This document shows, one piece after another, positions 40,910-49,675 of a DNA stretch of 64,000 nucleotides. The position numbers and the translations under genes were made by a program. Under the pieces are notes generated by a model. That model was not told the DNA's origin. It was given only the letters and a program-made list of their open reading frames with translations, and searched no databases. The DNA comes from Asanoa ishikariensis (GTDB lineage: Bacteria; Actinomycetota; Actinomycetes; Mycobacteriales; Micromonosporaceae): the NCBI RefSeq assembly GCF_900107455.1, contig NZ_FNQB01000005.1:434001-498000 (forward strand). Reading direction: 5' to 3'. Each line of letters begins with the position of its first letter. Position 1 is the first letter of the stretch.

Positions 40910-42155
40910 CGTGAACGATTACTACGACCGCACGGCGGTGGCCGCCCGGGTCACCGCACCGCCGTTCGCCGAGCTGGTAGACCGGAGCCAGCACCGCGCT
41001 CGCCGCGCCCGGAAAGCTCGGCTGGCCGGTGTGGCCGTGCTCTCGCTGCTGACCGCCGGGCCTTTGCTGGCCCTGCCGGGTGGGAGCGCGCCGAATACGC
41101 CAGTGGCAGCTCCATCGCCATCTGTACGAGCGTGGAGCTCCTTCGATATCATGATCGAGTTTTACGACACCCACTTCGGCGTCGCGCAGTACCCGGGCGA
41201 GTCCTGTGGCGAGGGGTGGCTCTCGGTCACGCAGGATGGCGGAAAGACCTGGAGCGAGCTGCGCGCGCATCCGAAGATCCCCGACTTGTCCGCCCGGACG
41301 GCCACACCCGGGGAGCCCGCCTGCATGAGGCCGGCGGCGATGCTGACTGCCCCGGACACGCTGGTGATGGCGGCCACGATGCGGCAGTCACAGCTGGCCG
41401 GTGGGCCGGCCTACATCAGCCACGACAGGGGAAGGAATTGGCGGGAGTATCAACCACAGGTACGGGTCGCCGACTCGGTGCCGGCCGGTGTGATCCCTCG
41501 GTGGCGCTGTGACGAGCAACGCTGCAAGGAGGAGGGGCTCGGCTGGTACGACCCGGTGACCGGTGACTGGATGGTCCTGAAGAACCAACCCCCAGGTGCT
41601 AACTACATCAGCGTCACGGGGGCGTTCGACGACAGCATCTGGGTGGACGGCTCCGGCCCCGACGGCTCCGGACAATTCCAGCTGGCGGTCAGTCACGACC
41701 GAGGTCGAACCTGGCTGGACCGAACCCCGAAGGAAGACATCGACTGGTTGGCACGCGCGGGCTCCCTCACCGCATTCGACGGAAGCACCGCCTACCTCTA
41801 CCCGATGATGGACACCACGCAGCCTGATCCGTTTTCCCTGTACCGCACCACCGATGGCGGCAAGACCTGGCTACCGGCGCCAGCCGCGCAGGAGTTCAAA
41901 GACGTCGTGTTCGTGTGGACGAACCGCCAGGGCGCACTGAACATCGCGGACCTGACTCACCATCAGCACCTGAGCATGGACGGCGGCAATACGTTTGCCG
42001 ACATCACATCGCCTGTGTGGGGGGCGACGCATATAACGGGAGGCCTCCAAGGTTGGCCGATCGACGTCGCCGCGGCGGATCCCGTCGACATGTACCTCAG
42101 CGACGACGGAGTCACCTGGCAGCCAGTCGAGATTCCCTACTATCAGCGGTCCTGA
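40902..42155 (+). CDS. single-helix membrane protein with Asp-box beta-propeller, cassette 1
   Basis: 417 residues; ATG 40902 with AGGAG, overlapping the sigma stop. A cytoplasmic N-terminus of about 40 residues (DRTAVAARVTAPPFAELVDR) and a membrane helix (LAGVAVLSLLTAGPLLALPG) are followed by an external domain with Asp-box repeats: VTQDGGKTW, SHDRGRNW, SHDRGRTW, TTDGGKTW, SMDGGNTF. Asp boxes mark sialidase/BNR-type propellers. The arrangement sigma factor plus short cytosolic tail plus external sensor suggests an anti-sigma-like receptor, although no canonical anti-sigma zinc motif is present. Close paralog of 47748-49076. Confidence 0.75.
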   Translation: MSDVNDYYDRTAVAARVTAPPFAELVDRSQHRARRARKARLAGVAVLSLLTAGPLLALPGGSAPNTPVAAPSPSVRAWSSFDIMIEFYDTHFGVAQYPGESCGEGWLSVTQDGGKTWSELRAHPKIPDLSARTATPGEPACMRPAAMLTAPDTLVMAATMRQSQLAGGPAYISHDRGRNWREYQPQVRVADSVPAGVIPRWRCDEQRCKEEGLGWYDPVTGDWMVLKNQPPGANYISVTGAFDDSIWVDGSGPDGSGQFQLAVSHDRGRTWLDRTPKEDIDWLARAGSLTAFDGSTAYLYPMMDTTQPDPFSLYRTTDGGKTWLPAPAAQEFKDVVFVWTNRQGALNIADLTHHQHLSMDGGNTFADITSPVWGATHITGGLQGWPIDVAAADPVDMYLSDDGVTWQPVEIPYYQRS

Positions 42156-42539
42156 CGACTACGGGCGCATCCGCCGCCCCGCCGCCGGTCGTGTTTGCGA
42201 AGGAGGCCGACCTTGGCGCCGCAGATATGACCGGCAGCGGTGGCAACCACGATCGGCCGCGCGTCGCCGTGGCCGCGCGACTGCGGTTGACGGCGCCGAT
42301 GGACACGTGCCAACGGTCGAGTACTGCCACCAACACGACGCCACGTTGCCTTGGCGCACTGCGGCTCAGCGGTCTGCGTAGTCACGATGGCAGAGTCGGC
42401 CTGGCCTGGTCTCCGATGTCGCTGGTGTCCATCCACGTGGTGAACGGTGCGTCAGTTGCTGGATGGTCGTCGGGTATCGCAGGACTCGGTTTGCCCACGT
42501 GCCTCCCGGTGCTCGTCGGCGCGGAGGGTCTGGTTGGAA
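42156..42539. other. intergenic with hydrolase debris
   Basis: No supportable gene; the left part follows cassette 1, the right part is the continuation of the hydrolase pseudogene with no recognisable motif. Confidence 0.45.
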
Positions 42540-42875
42540 GGCTGCCCTCGGACACAAGCAAACGCTGATTCATCGCGGTGGCCCAGGCAACGGTGCCGCC
42601 CCAGTCGTGACCGACGAGCAGCGCGGAGTCGGCGCCGCGCTCGTGGACGAGGCCGCGGATGTCCCCCGCCAGCTTGTCAATCTCGTACGCGTCGACGCCG
42701 TCAGCCCGAGACGAGAGGTTTGTAGCCGCGCATGTCGGGTGCGACGACTCGGAATCCGGCCGCCGCGAGCGACTGAATCTGCGACCGCCAGCCGTACCAG
42801 AACTCCGGAAAGCCGTGCAGCAGAACGATCAGGGGCCCGGCAACCGACCACGCTGAGAGTTCGACAACTGGGTAC
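42540..42875 (-). pseudogene. epoxide-hydrolase-like alpha/beta hydrolase, frameshifted fragment
   Basis: Minus frame: [43 protein letters not shown] and stop. One base over the text continues GVDAYEIDKLAGDIRGLVHE and SALLVGHDWGGTVAWATAMN. The HG oxyanion motif and the nucleophile motif GHDWGG are typical of epoxide hydrolases and haloalkane dehalogenases. The stop plus frame change near 42705 and the lack of cap and C-terminal domains make it dead. Confidence 0.75.
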
Positions 42876-43413
42876 GGCAGCAGGCGCTAGCAGCCGGCCA
42901 GGCACACCACGGTCGCCCATAGGGATCGTCGCAACAGGTTCGGCGACTATCGACTCTTCGCCATCGTGCGAGACGCTGGATAGCGGTTGAGCTCGGCGTA
43001 GACCTGGCCGACGCGGCACGTCGCCTCCCTGGTCTGCGCGGCGCCCGGTGATCCCCGGCAGGGGAGAGGGACCTAGGAAAGAGGCGCCACAGGCGCCCAC
43101 GGTTCTGAACAGAGCCGCTTGCGGTCGTTGGCTCGGCCGGAACGGTCGCGCTATGCGCCTCGCATTGGCGGTGTGGTGGACCCGGTCCTCGCCGCCGCTG
43201 AGCGCCGACGAGGACCGGTTTCACTGCGCCCTCCAGCCTGGACCTGGCCTGCTTGCGATTCGCTATCCGCGTGCCGGGCGACCAGAGTGCCGAAGCGAAA
43301 GGCTCGGTATGCCCGTGAATGCTCGTGCCGAGCCCCTACATGTCAGTTAGCGCCGTTGGGGCTGTAGTCGATCCAGCCATCCGGCTCGTAGCTGGTCGAG
43401 CAGGCAGTGATCG
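42876..43413. other. intergenic, nothing recognised
   Basis: Overlapping short frames on both strands without ribosome sites or motifs. Confidence 0.4.
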
Positions 43414-43827
43414 CTAATCACCGAGGTAGATCCCACCGTTTTTCGAACACCACAGTGGCCCGCTTGATATAAGCCTGAAGCAGCTGCGGTAATAGTTGAA
43501 TTTTCCCGCAGGGACGGCAGGCGTGATGAAGGTACCACCATTGTTTATCGGATAGGTTGAGGCGACGGTAACCCAGGACCCGCCGTCGGGCTTGGATTGC
43601 AGCGCGACTTGGTGCACGTTTCTCTGACCCACCCCGCGTACCTGGCCAGTTGGCCAGCTACCGGTGTACTGCACGTCGCAAATGTACGTGAAAAATGTGC
43701 CGCAACCGCCGCCATCCCACGGGTACCACTTGACCGCTTGGGCGGGCACGGCCGTGGTGGCCACCACGGCGAGCGCGAACAGCATCCCGGAAACGGCTTG
43801 CAAGCACCGCCTCTTGAGTCGACCCAT
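43414..43827 (-). CDS. small secreted protein with four cysteines
   Basis: 137 residues; ATG 43827 with GAGGGGAG, preferred over ATG 43845. Signal peptide GRLKRRCLQAVSGMLFALAV ending at AVPAQA. The mature part has Cys in GGGCGTFFTYICDVQ and YYRSCFRLISSGPLWCSKN, which could form two disulfides, and a beta-rich profile (VALQSKPDGGSWVTVASTYP). No family recognised. A hairpin lies 31 bases upstream of the start. The base composition is less G/C-rich than that of the neighbours, hinting at separate acquisition. Confidence 0.7.
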   Translation of the reverse strand: MGRLKRRCLQAVSGMLFALAVVATTAVPAQAVKWYPWDGGGCGTFFTYICDVQYTGSWPTGQVRGVGQRNVHQVALQSKPDGGSWVTVASTYPINNGGTFITPAVPAGKFNYYRSCFRLISSGPLWCSKNGGIYLGD

Positions 43828-43857
43828 TAAATTCACTCCCCTCATAACGAACGGTCA

Positions 43858-43885
43858 TCAGCAGGTGCGCCCCCGCACCTGCTGA
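43858..43885. promoter_or_regulatory. 11-bp inverted repeat upstream of the secreted protein
   Basis: TCAGCAGGTGC (43858-43868), six-base loop, GCACCTGCTGA (43875-43885). Placed where an operator or leader hairpin of the minus-strand gene would be. Confidence 0.55.
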
Positions 43886-44470
43886 CATTGCTACACTTCT
43901 CGGTCATGCTGGCCGAATGAACGAACATTGCATGGCCCACTCACCAGTTCTTTACCTTGCAGTTCCTCCTCTGAAGTGAAAATTGTAAGCGAGAAGATTG
44001 ACCTCACCGCCACTTACAACTTCCTGTCGAATGACGCCCGCCCTCCACCGGCAACTCGACGACCACCTCCCGAATTCGACGCAGCTGTGCCTCCGACTCC
44101 GTAACCCGCCACGCCAAGACGTCAATCCGCTTAGTCAGCGACCTCTCCAACCGATCAGGCCGCTCGGAGCGACGGCTTCGACCGGTGTGCCAGCGAGCCG
44201 TGCAAGCAGGACGCCGAAATACCTAAGGAACCAGACCGGCCGCTCATCGCTGCCAATCGCACAAGCCCCAAGTGCGCGACTTGTACGCCGACTGTCATGG
44301 TGGTTTGCGCCGCCTCCCGTTCGTCATCAGCTCATCATCGGTTGGACACCGACGCCGCCCGTCTCGGAGCTGGATGGGCGGTGCTGACCTGCAACGAAGA
44401 CTCGAGTTCAGGCAGCGTCCCACCGACGTCCTCCCGGCGCTCATTCATGGACGACCGGTAGGGTGATCCG
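43886..44470. other. intergenic with a coiled-coil scrap
   Basis: On the minus strand, about 44003-44180 reads RLERSLTKRIDVLAWRVTES and EAQLRRIREVVVELP to a TGA, like the end of a short coiled-coil protein, but without a start. Otherwise nothing seen. Locally lower G/C. Confidence 0.35.
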
Positions 44471-44986
44471 ATGTTCAAGGTGCTGAACGGCGTGGCGTGC
44501 CCGGGAGCCACAGCTTCGGCTGACCCTTGGATTCCGCTCACCGTGTCATGGGCGGTCAGCCTGCGCGGCGGTCCGCTCTACCTGTACGTCAGGGGCGACG
44601 ACGGCGGTTACGTGGAGCTCAAGGTGGACCCCGACTCGGGGGCGCTGTACGCGCTTGTGATCGTCGATCTCCCCCAGCACGTCGATCGGTCGGTCAAAGA
44701 CGCTCCGACAAAACCGGATCCGCTGTCACCGGTCTTTGACCTGGGCCTGTGGGAATGGAAGAACACCCCTGATTACAAGGAATCTGCTAAGCGCGATACG
44801 GACGCAACGAGCACCCTCGCCTATTCCACGCCCGGCAATCTGTTCGCGCTCTGGTTTTCTGGTTCCCCCGTCAGCAGTTACTTGGAATGTGGCGCGGTCC
44901 GGGTGGGCGTTTCTGACGTCGATGAGCTGGTAGGCATCGTCGTCAACCGGCCGCCCGTCATAGAGCCAGTTCTGACTCGAGGGTGA
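44471..44986 (+). CDS. protein of unknown function
   Basis: 171 residues; ATG 44471 with TAGGGTG upstream. Beta-rich (WAVSLRGGPLYLYVRGDDGG, YVELKVDPDSGALYALVIVD), acidic centre, and C-terminal GAVRVGVSDVDELVGIVVNR. No signal peptide or membrane helix. The size and acidic, all-beta look would suit an immunity or SMI1-like protein, but no toxin gene is adjacent, so this is only a possibility. Confidence 0.6.
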   Translation: MFKVLNGVACPGATASADPWIPLTVSWAVSLRGGPLYLYVRGDDGGYVELKVDPDSGALYALVIVDLPQHVDRSVKDAPTKPDPLSPVFDLGLWEWKNTPDYKESAKRDTDATSTLAYSTPGNLFALWFSGSPVSSYLECGAVRVGVSDVDELVGIVVNRPPVIEPVLTRG

Positions 44987-45252
44987 CTACCTTCGCGTGA
45001 CGACGCCGAAAGCGCGGCGCTGCTCCTCGATCAGGGCGGCGCTTCGTCGTGGCCGGCCGCTGGACCGGCGGAAGATGTCACCAGCGGTCGGCTGGAGGTC
45101 GGCTCCTCGACAAACCTGGCGATGCCCTCGGCCAAGTCGTTGGGTCGGGTGAACGTGAACAACGAGTACGAGGGTGTAGCTGGCGACGGCGCGCAGCGGA
45201 AGTTCCGCCTCGCTCACTGTCACACTTGTCCGCCCCACTCGCCGTTGATGCC
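44987..45252. other. convergent intergenic space
   Basis: Between the stop at 44986 (+) and the MFS stop at 45253 (-). No gene supported. Confidence 0.4.
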
Positions 45253-46488
45253 TTACGACGCCACGGGACGGGCTGGCGGCGTGCCAGCGCTGCCGACCAT
45301 CGTGGGGTGTCGTTGTGCCCAGCGGATGGCGGGCGGTGCCAACAGTCCGGTCAGAGCGAACATGGCGCCGGCGACGAACCAGCCGGGTGTGCCCCAGGTG
45401 ATGCAGAGGGCGATCAGGAGAGCGGGTCCGAATGCGTCGGCCAGGCCGGCGCCGAGGCCGAATACGCCCAGGTACTGCCCGGTGGCGTGGATCGGGGCCA
45501 GGGCGAAGGAGATCTCGAATCCGGCGGCGGCGTGCCAGAGCTCGCCGATCGTGTGGATGACCGCCGCGACGAGCAGCAGCGTCACGGCCGCCCAGGCGGA
45601 TGTGGCTCCGGTGAGGGCGATCAGCGAGCAGGAGGCGAGGAACGCGACTCCGGACCGTCGATATGCCCGTCCTCCGGCGGCTGGCGAGTCGATGCCGCGG
45701 CTGGCGCGGACCTGGAAGGAGACCACCATGAGGGTGCAGACGAGCATGGTGCCGGAGATGGTCCAGGCCGGTGCGGTCGTCGCCGTGACCACCCACAGCG
45801 GGATGAGGACGGTGAGCACCTTGAACTGGATCGCCATGACGCCGTCGATCGCGGTCAGCACGAGGTAGGGCCAGTCGCTGAGGGCCAGCCAGCGTGGGCC
45901 GGGAGCGGCCGGCTCCGGAGCGACCGCGGGCAGGGCGACGAGGATGACGGCGGAGATGACGAACGCGATCGCGTTGCCGAGAATCATGAGGTGGTACGCG
46001 GTGAGCGTGCCGACCTGGACGGTCCAACCCGCGCCTAGGGCGCCGAGCGAGATGCCGACGTTGGTCACGCTGCGCAGGTAGGCGCGGAACTCCTGCGGTC
46101 GGTCGCCGCCGTAGTGCCGGATGAGTGGGCTGCGGGCGGCCAGGCCGGCTGCTTTCGCCCCGGCAGCGGCGCTGACGGCGAGGACGAACGGCCAGAAGTC
46201 GTGTACGAGCACGAAGGCGGCGGTGGCGAGGGCCTGGACGGCGAGGGTGACGGCGTAGACGCCGCGGGCGCCGTGCCGGTCGGCGAGGTGGCCGGCGCCG
46301 ATCCCGACGGCCAGCGCGAGGGAGCCGGCGATCGCGAGTCCGGCACCCACCTGAGTGGCGGGCAGGTGCAGCGCCTGGGTGAAGTACAGGACTCCGGCGG
46401 TCAGGTACAGGCCGCTGCCGACCGTGTAGACGAAGTTGGACGCGGCGAGCAGACGCTGGGGTGCGGTGTCAGGCAGGAGTCGCGGCAT
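45253..46488 (-). CDS. MFS transporter
   Basis: 411 residues; ATG 46488, overlapping the end of the ABC fragment by 20 bases. Twelve predicted helices, with the MFS loop motif GHLADRHGARGVYAVTLAVQ between helices 2 and 3 and a second half beginning ALSDWPYLVLTAIDGVMAIQ. Probably a proton-coupled exporter of a small molecule. It was originally the second gene of a transporter operon whose upstream part is now reduced to an ABC ATPase tail. It may still be driven by the promoter and palindrome at 46766-46790. Confidence 0.8.
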   Translation of the reverse strand: MPRLLPDTAPQRLLAASNFVYTVGSGLYLTAGVLYFTQALHLPATQVGAGLAIAGSLALAVGIGAGHLADRHGARGVYAVTLAVQALATAAFVLVHDFWPFVLAVSAAAGAKAAGLAARSPLIRHYGGDRPQEFRAYLRSVTNVGISLGALGAGWTVQVGTLTAYHLMILGNAIAFVISAVILVALPAVAPEPAAPGPRWLALSDWPYLVLTAIDGVMAIQFKVLTVLIPLWVVTATTAPAWTISGTMLVCTLMVVSFQVRASRGIDSPAAGGRAYRRSGVAFLASCSLIALTGATSAWAAVTLLLVAAVIHTIGELWHAAAGFEISFALAPIHATGQYLGVFGLGAGLADAFGPALLIALCITWGTPGWFVAGAMFALTGLLAPPAIRWAQRHPTMVGSAGTPPARPVAS

Positions 46489-46716
46489 GGCGGCGTTCCC
46501 GGATCCGTGGGAGTTGCACGACGCGGTCGGCCCATCGGGTGAGCAGTGCGTGGTCGTGGCTGACGAGGGTGCCCGCGCCGCTGGCCCGTTGGTACTCGGT
46601 GAGGACCCCGGCGACGTGGGCATGGGTGGAGGCGTCGAGCATCGCGGTCGCCTCGTCGCAGAGCAGGTAGCCCGGGCGATGGGCAAGGGCACGAGCCAGC
46701 CAGACGCGGCGGATCA
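46469..46716 (-). pseudogene. ABC transporter ATPase, C-terminal fragment
   Basis: RVWLARALAHRPGYLLCDEA followed by TAMLDASTHAHVAGVLTEYQ and GTLVSHDHALLTRWADRVVQ gives the end of the signature region, Walker B (LLCDEA), D-loop and H-loop (SHDHA) of an oligopeptide/nickel-type ATPase. Walker A and the first 150 residues are missing: upstream of about 46716 the sequence is unrelated. A deletion has joined promoter DNA to the gene's last third. Confidence 0.78.
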
Positions 46717-46765
46717 CAGGGCACTCCGAGGTTCGAGGGGTGTACGTTGCTCCTGCATCATCATG

Positions 46766-46790
46766 GTTATTGCAAAGTCCTGGCAATAAC
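46766..46790. promoter_or_regulatory. 25-bp palindrome, Fur-family (Nur-like) operator candidate
   Basis: GTTATTGC (46766-46773), nine bases, GCAATAAC (46783-46790). Inside it, TTGCAA-N5-TGGCAA differs at one base from the TTGCAA-N5-TTGCAA box reported for the Streptomyces nickel regulator Nur (from memory). It is placed upstream of the ABC/MFS remnant operon. Confidence 0.55.
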
Positions 46791-46804
46791 GGAATAGTGA
46801 ACGT

Positions 46805-46884
46805 CGTGGAACGACCCGATCGGCCGGCGTGCCGCTCACACCGATCGCCTCCTCAGGGGACCTGCAAGGTTGGGTCGTTCCACG
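46805..46884. repeat. 13-bp inverted repeat flanking 54 bases
   Basis: CGTGGAACGACCC (46805-46817) and GGGTCGTTCCACG (46872-46884), perfect. It lies between the palindrome and the GNAT gene. Could be a second operator pair, a long hairpin, or ends of a tiny deleted element. Confidence 0.6.
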
Positions 46885-47035
46885 CCAACTGCCCGGCCGT
46901 CGGACTCCGCGGCCGGGCCGGGCGCTCACCGATGGGCCTCAACCTCGCGAGCGCCGCCATGACCAGCCGTCCGGCAGCGATCGAGACCGTGCTGAACGGC
47001 GTGAGCCACCCGGGCTTCGCCTCTCGGGCTGCGGC

Positions 47036-47557
47036 ATGACCGCGCTCGCCGTCCGCCTGGCCACCGCGGCCGACGCGCCTCTACTCGCGGCGATGAACAG
47101 GCATCTCATCGAGGACCAGCGCCACCACAGCACGGCCACCACCGCCGACCTCGAAGCGCGGATGCGGCGCTGGATTGCCGGCGACCAGTACGCCGTCGCG
47201 CTCGTCGAACGCGATGGGCTGTCGGTCGCGTACGCCGTCTGGCGTGATGACGAGGACGGCATCTACGTGCGGCAGTTCTTCCTCAGCCGCGACCATCGCC
47301 GCGAAGGCCTAGGTCGGGCCGGCTTCGCGGTGCTGCTCGACTCCTGGGATGACAAGCCGATCAAGCTCGACGCCCTGGTGCACAACGAGCGCGGTCTTGC
47401 GTTCTGGCGCGCGTTGGGCTTCCGGGACTACAGCCTGATCCTCAGCCTCGATCGGCCAGGGTCAGACGACGGTCGTCAGTTGGACCGCCGCGACCGTGAC
47501 CTGTCCGGCACCGAAGATGGTGACGGCGCGACCGGAGACGCGCGGGCAATGGCCTGA
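47036..47557 (+). CDS. GNAT-family N-acetyltransferase
   Basis: 173 residues from ATG 47036. The acetyl-CoA loop is HRREGLGRAGFAVLLDSW (R-x-x-G-x-G/A), preceded by GIYVRQFFLSRD and followed by LVHNERGLAFWRALGFRDYS, the C-terminal strand-helix of the fold. The start region RLATAADAPLLAAMNRHLIE is typical. The substrate is unknown. The C-terminal 25 residues (Asp/Gly/Arg-rich) look like an extension. It is divergent from the ABC/MFS remnant, with about 150 bases of shared promoter space that contains both inverted repeats. Confidence 0.82.
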   Translation: MTALAVRLATAADAPLLAAMNRHLIEDQRHHSTATTADLEARMRRWIAGDQYAVALVERDGLSVAYAVWRDDEDGIYVRQFFLSRDHRREGLGRAGFAVLLDSWDDKPIKLDALVHNERGLAFWRALGFRDYSLILSLDRPGSDDGRQLDRRDRDLSGTEDGDGATGDARAMA

Positions 47558-47747
47558 CCGTCGCTGCGTTCCACTGAGGTGGGGCGGTGTGACGCAGCCA
47601 GCGCGTGCTGATCTGTTGGTGACGGACCCACGGCAGACGCCCCGCCGATTCGGTGCCGCGAATGGTTGTAACGCCGGTACGTCAAGGCCCGTCCGTCGAT
47701 GAACTCGCCATCGATTTCGACGTCAGGCCTGCGTGCCATCCTCCTCA
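47558..47747. other. convergent intergenic space
   Basis: A minus-strand open frame (47476-47772) reads RPDVEIDGEFIDGRALTYRR but has no ribosome site and overlaps the GNAT gene; not supported as a gene. Confidence 0.35.
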
Positions 47748-49076
47748 TCACCGCCGGCGTGCGCTCCCGCACGCCACGAACGACTCAGGCAAAATTTCGG
47801 TGCTTCCGACGCGACATTGGGACCGCTGGTAGTAGGGAATCTCCACCGGCTGCCATGACAGGCCGTCTTCGCTGAGGTACAGGTCGACGGGGTCTGCTGC
47901 GGCGACGTCGATCGGCCAACCTTGGAGGCCGCCGGTGATGGGGGATGCCCCCCACACAGGCATTGTGGTAGGTGCGAACGAGTTGCCGCCGTCCGTGGTC
48001 AGGTACTGGTTACGTTTCAGGTCCGCAACGCTCAGTCCGCCTTGGCGGTTGGCCCACACGAACACGACGTCTTTGAACTGTTGCGCGGCCATCTGAGGGT
48101 GCCAGGTCTTACCGCCATCGGTGGTGCGGTACAGCGAAAACGGGTCTGACTTTGCGGTGTCGCTCATCGGAAAGAGGTAGGCGGTGTTGCCGTCGTACGC
48201 GGTGACCAAGCCCGCGTGGGCGAGCCAGTCGATATCTACGGTCGGGGTTCGGTCCACCCAGCTACGGCCTCGGTCGCGGCTGACCGCGAGCTGGAACTCG
48301 CCGGAACCGTCACGTCCGGAGCCGAGGACCCACATGCTGCCGTCGAACGCCACCGACACACCTACCAGCTCTACCCACGGGGGTTGGTTCCTCAGAACCA
48401 TCCAGTCGCCTGCCCCGGGGTCGTACCAGCCGAGCCCCTCCTCCTTGCATGGTCGCTCGTCGCAGCGCCACTGCGGGACGATCCCGTCCGGCACCGAGAC
48501 CGCGGCCCTGACCCGCGGTTGATACATTTGCCACGACTGGCCGCTGTCGTGACTGATGAAGGCTGACCCTCCATCCGGGCCAGACTGTGGGTAGGTCACT
48601 GGGATTACGAGCGTGTCTGGAGCGGCCAACACTACGGCGGTCCTCACGCAGCCAGCGTCGCCATCACTGCCATCCTCAGGTTGATTGGACGGGTCTGGGA
48701 TTCTGGGAAGCGCGCGTAGCTTGCTCCATGTTTTCCCTCCGTCCTGCGTGACCGAGATCCACCCCCCGCCACAGGACTGGCCCGGGTACTGCGCTACGCC
48801 ATAACGAATGTCGAAGAACTCGACCGTGATTTCGAAGGCGTTCCACGCCGGCGGAGACGTTGTCGGAAGGGCCACCGGGGAATTCGGTGCGTTCCCACCG
48901 GGTAGGGCCAACAGCACCCCGGGGGTCAATACGAGGAACGCCGCCACAATGGCCAGGCGGGTATTGCGGATGTGATGGGCGCGGCGGCGGCTTCGATCCA
49001 CCAGCTCGGTGAAGGGCGGCTGGGTGATCTGGCCAGAGACCGCCGTACGGTCGTAGCGGTGGTGCACCTCAGACAT
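47748..49076 (-). CDS. single-helix membrane protein with Asp-box beta-propeller, cassette 2
   Basis: 442 residues; ATG 49076, 21 bases past the sigma stop. Cytoplasmic start YDRTAVSGQITQPPFTELVD, membrane helix NTRLAIVAAFLVLTPGVLLA, then an external propeller with Asp boxes VTQDGGKTW, SHDSGQSW, SRDRGRSW, TTDGGKTW and TTDGGNSF. It is the close paralog of 40902-42155 and is 25 residues longer at the C-terminus (QCRVGSTEILPESFVACGSA), with two extra Cys. Probably the membrane sensor and regulator of the sigma factor encoded just upstream. Confidence 0.77.
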   Translation of the reverse strand: MSEVHHRYDRTAVSGQITQPPFTELVDRSRRRAHHIRNTRLAIVAAFLVLTPGVLLALPGGNAPNSPVALPTTSPPAWNAFEITVEFFDIRYGVAQYPGQSCGGGWISVTQDGGKTWSKLRALPRIPDPSNQPEDGSDGDAGCVRTAVVLAAPDTLVIPVTYPQSGPDGGSAFISHDSGQSWQMYQPRVRAAVSVPDGIVPQWRCDERPCKEEGLGWYDPGAGDWMVLRNQPPWVELVGVSVAFDGSMWVLGSGRDGSGEFQLAVSRDRGRSWVDRTPTVDIDWLAHAGLVTAYDGNTAYLFPMSDTAKSDPFSLYRTTDGGKTWHPQMAAQQFKDVVFVWANRQGGLSVADLKRNQYLTTDGGNSFAPTTMPVWGASPITGGLQGWPIDVAAADPVDLYLSEDGLSWQPVEIPYYQRSQCRVGSTEILPESFVACGSARRR

Positions 49077-49097
49077 GGTCGGCGTTCCTCCATGAGC

Positions 49098-49643
49098 TCA
49101 CGTGAACACTCTTTCGGGCTTGTCGTCCGGGGCGGACTCTCTGAGCAGCCGCGACAATGCAGTTCGGCCACGCGATAGCCGTGACTTCACCGTTCCGGCC
49201 GAGACCTTCAGTAGGTCGGCCACCTCGGTAATCGGCAGATCGGCGAGGTAGTGCAAGGCGATCGCCTCGCGCTGCCCAGTAGGCAACGTGAGTAGTGCTG
49301 CCATCAAGGCGACGTGGTCCGGGCTGGCCCCGGGCACATCGGTCGACCTGGTGCCGGCGCGGCCGAGCAGCCGCTGCAAGACCTTCCCGCGCCGTCGCCG
49401 GGTGCGGGCGAGGTTCACGGCCGCGGTGCGCAGCCATGCCTCCGGGTTACCCAGCGTGGACACCTGGCTTGGCGCAGCGAGCAGCTTGACGAAGGCCTCC
49501 TGCACGACCTCCTGGGCCTCGCCGAGGTCGCCGGTCACCGGGTAGAGCTGTAACACCAGCCGCTGGTAGCTGGCGACGTACAGATCATGGATGAGCTCTC
49601 GATGACTCAACAACGCCGTCCAATCCTGTGCTCGGGCCTTCAT
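49098..49643 (-). CDS. ECF sigma factor, cassette 2, leaderless
   Basis: 181 residues; ATG 49643 (an upstream GTG at 49658 lies inside the promoter). Regions 2 and 4 are complete (YVASYQRLVLQLYPVTGDLG, LPTGQREAIALHYLADLPIT, VADLLKVSAGTVKSRLSRGR). Its promoter GGAACC-N16-CGTC ends seven bases before the ATG, so the transcript should start at the A of the ATG, without a leader. The same promoter before cassette 1 suggests autoregulation or cross-regulation of the two. Confidence 0.87.
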   Translation of the reverse strand: MKARAQDWTALLSHRELIHDLYVASYQRLVLQLYPVTGDLGEAQEVVQEAFVKLLAAPSQVSTLGNPEAWLRTAAVNLARTRRRRGKVLQRLLGRAGTRSTDVPGASPDHVALMAALLTLPTGQREAIALHYLADLPITEVADLLKVSAGTVKSRLSRGRTALSRLLRESAPDDKPERVFT

Positions 49644-49649
49644 ACTGGC

Positions 49650-49675
49650 GACGAACACGGCAGCCGAAAGGTTCC
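49650..49675 (-). promoter_or_regulatory. ECF-type promoter of sigma cassette 2
   Basis: Minus strand GGAACC (49675-49670), 16 bases, CGTC (49653-49650). The sequence between matches the cassette 1 promoter at most positions (TTTCGGCTGCCGTGTT here). Confidence 0.78.

Noticed and set aside
44471-44986. Immunity protein of a toxin system
   Set aside because: No toxin gene or polymorphic-toxin domain adjacent; kept as unknown.
44987-46027. 346-codon minus frame over the MFS gene
   Set aside because: Arg/His/Pro-rich shadow; the MFS frame has twelve helices and the loop motif.
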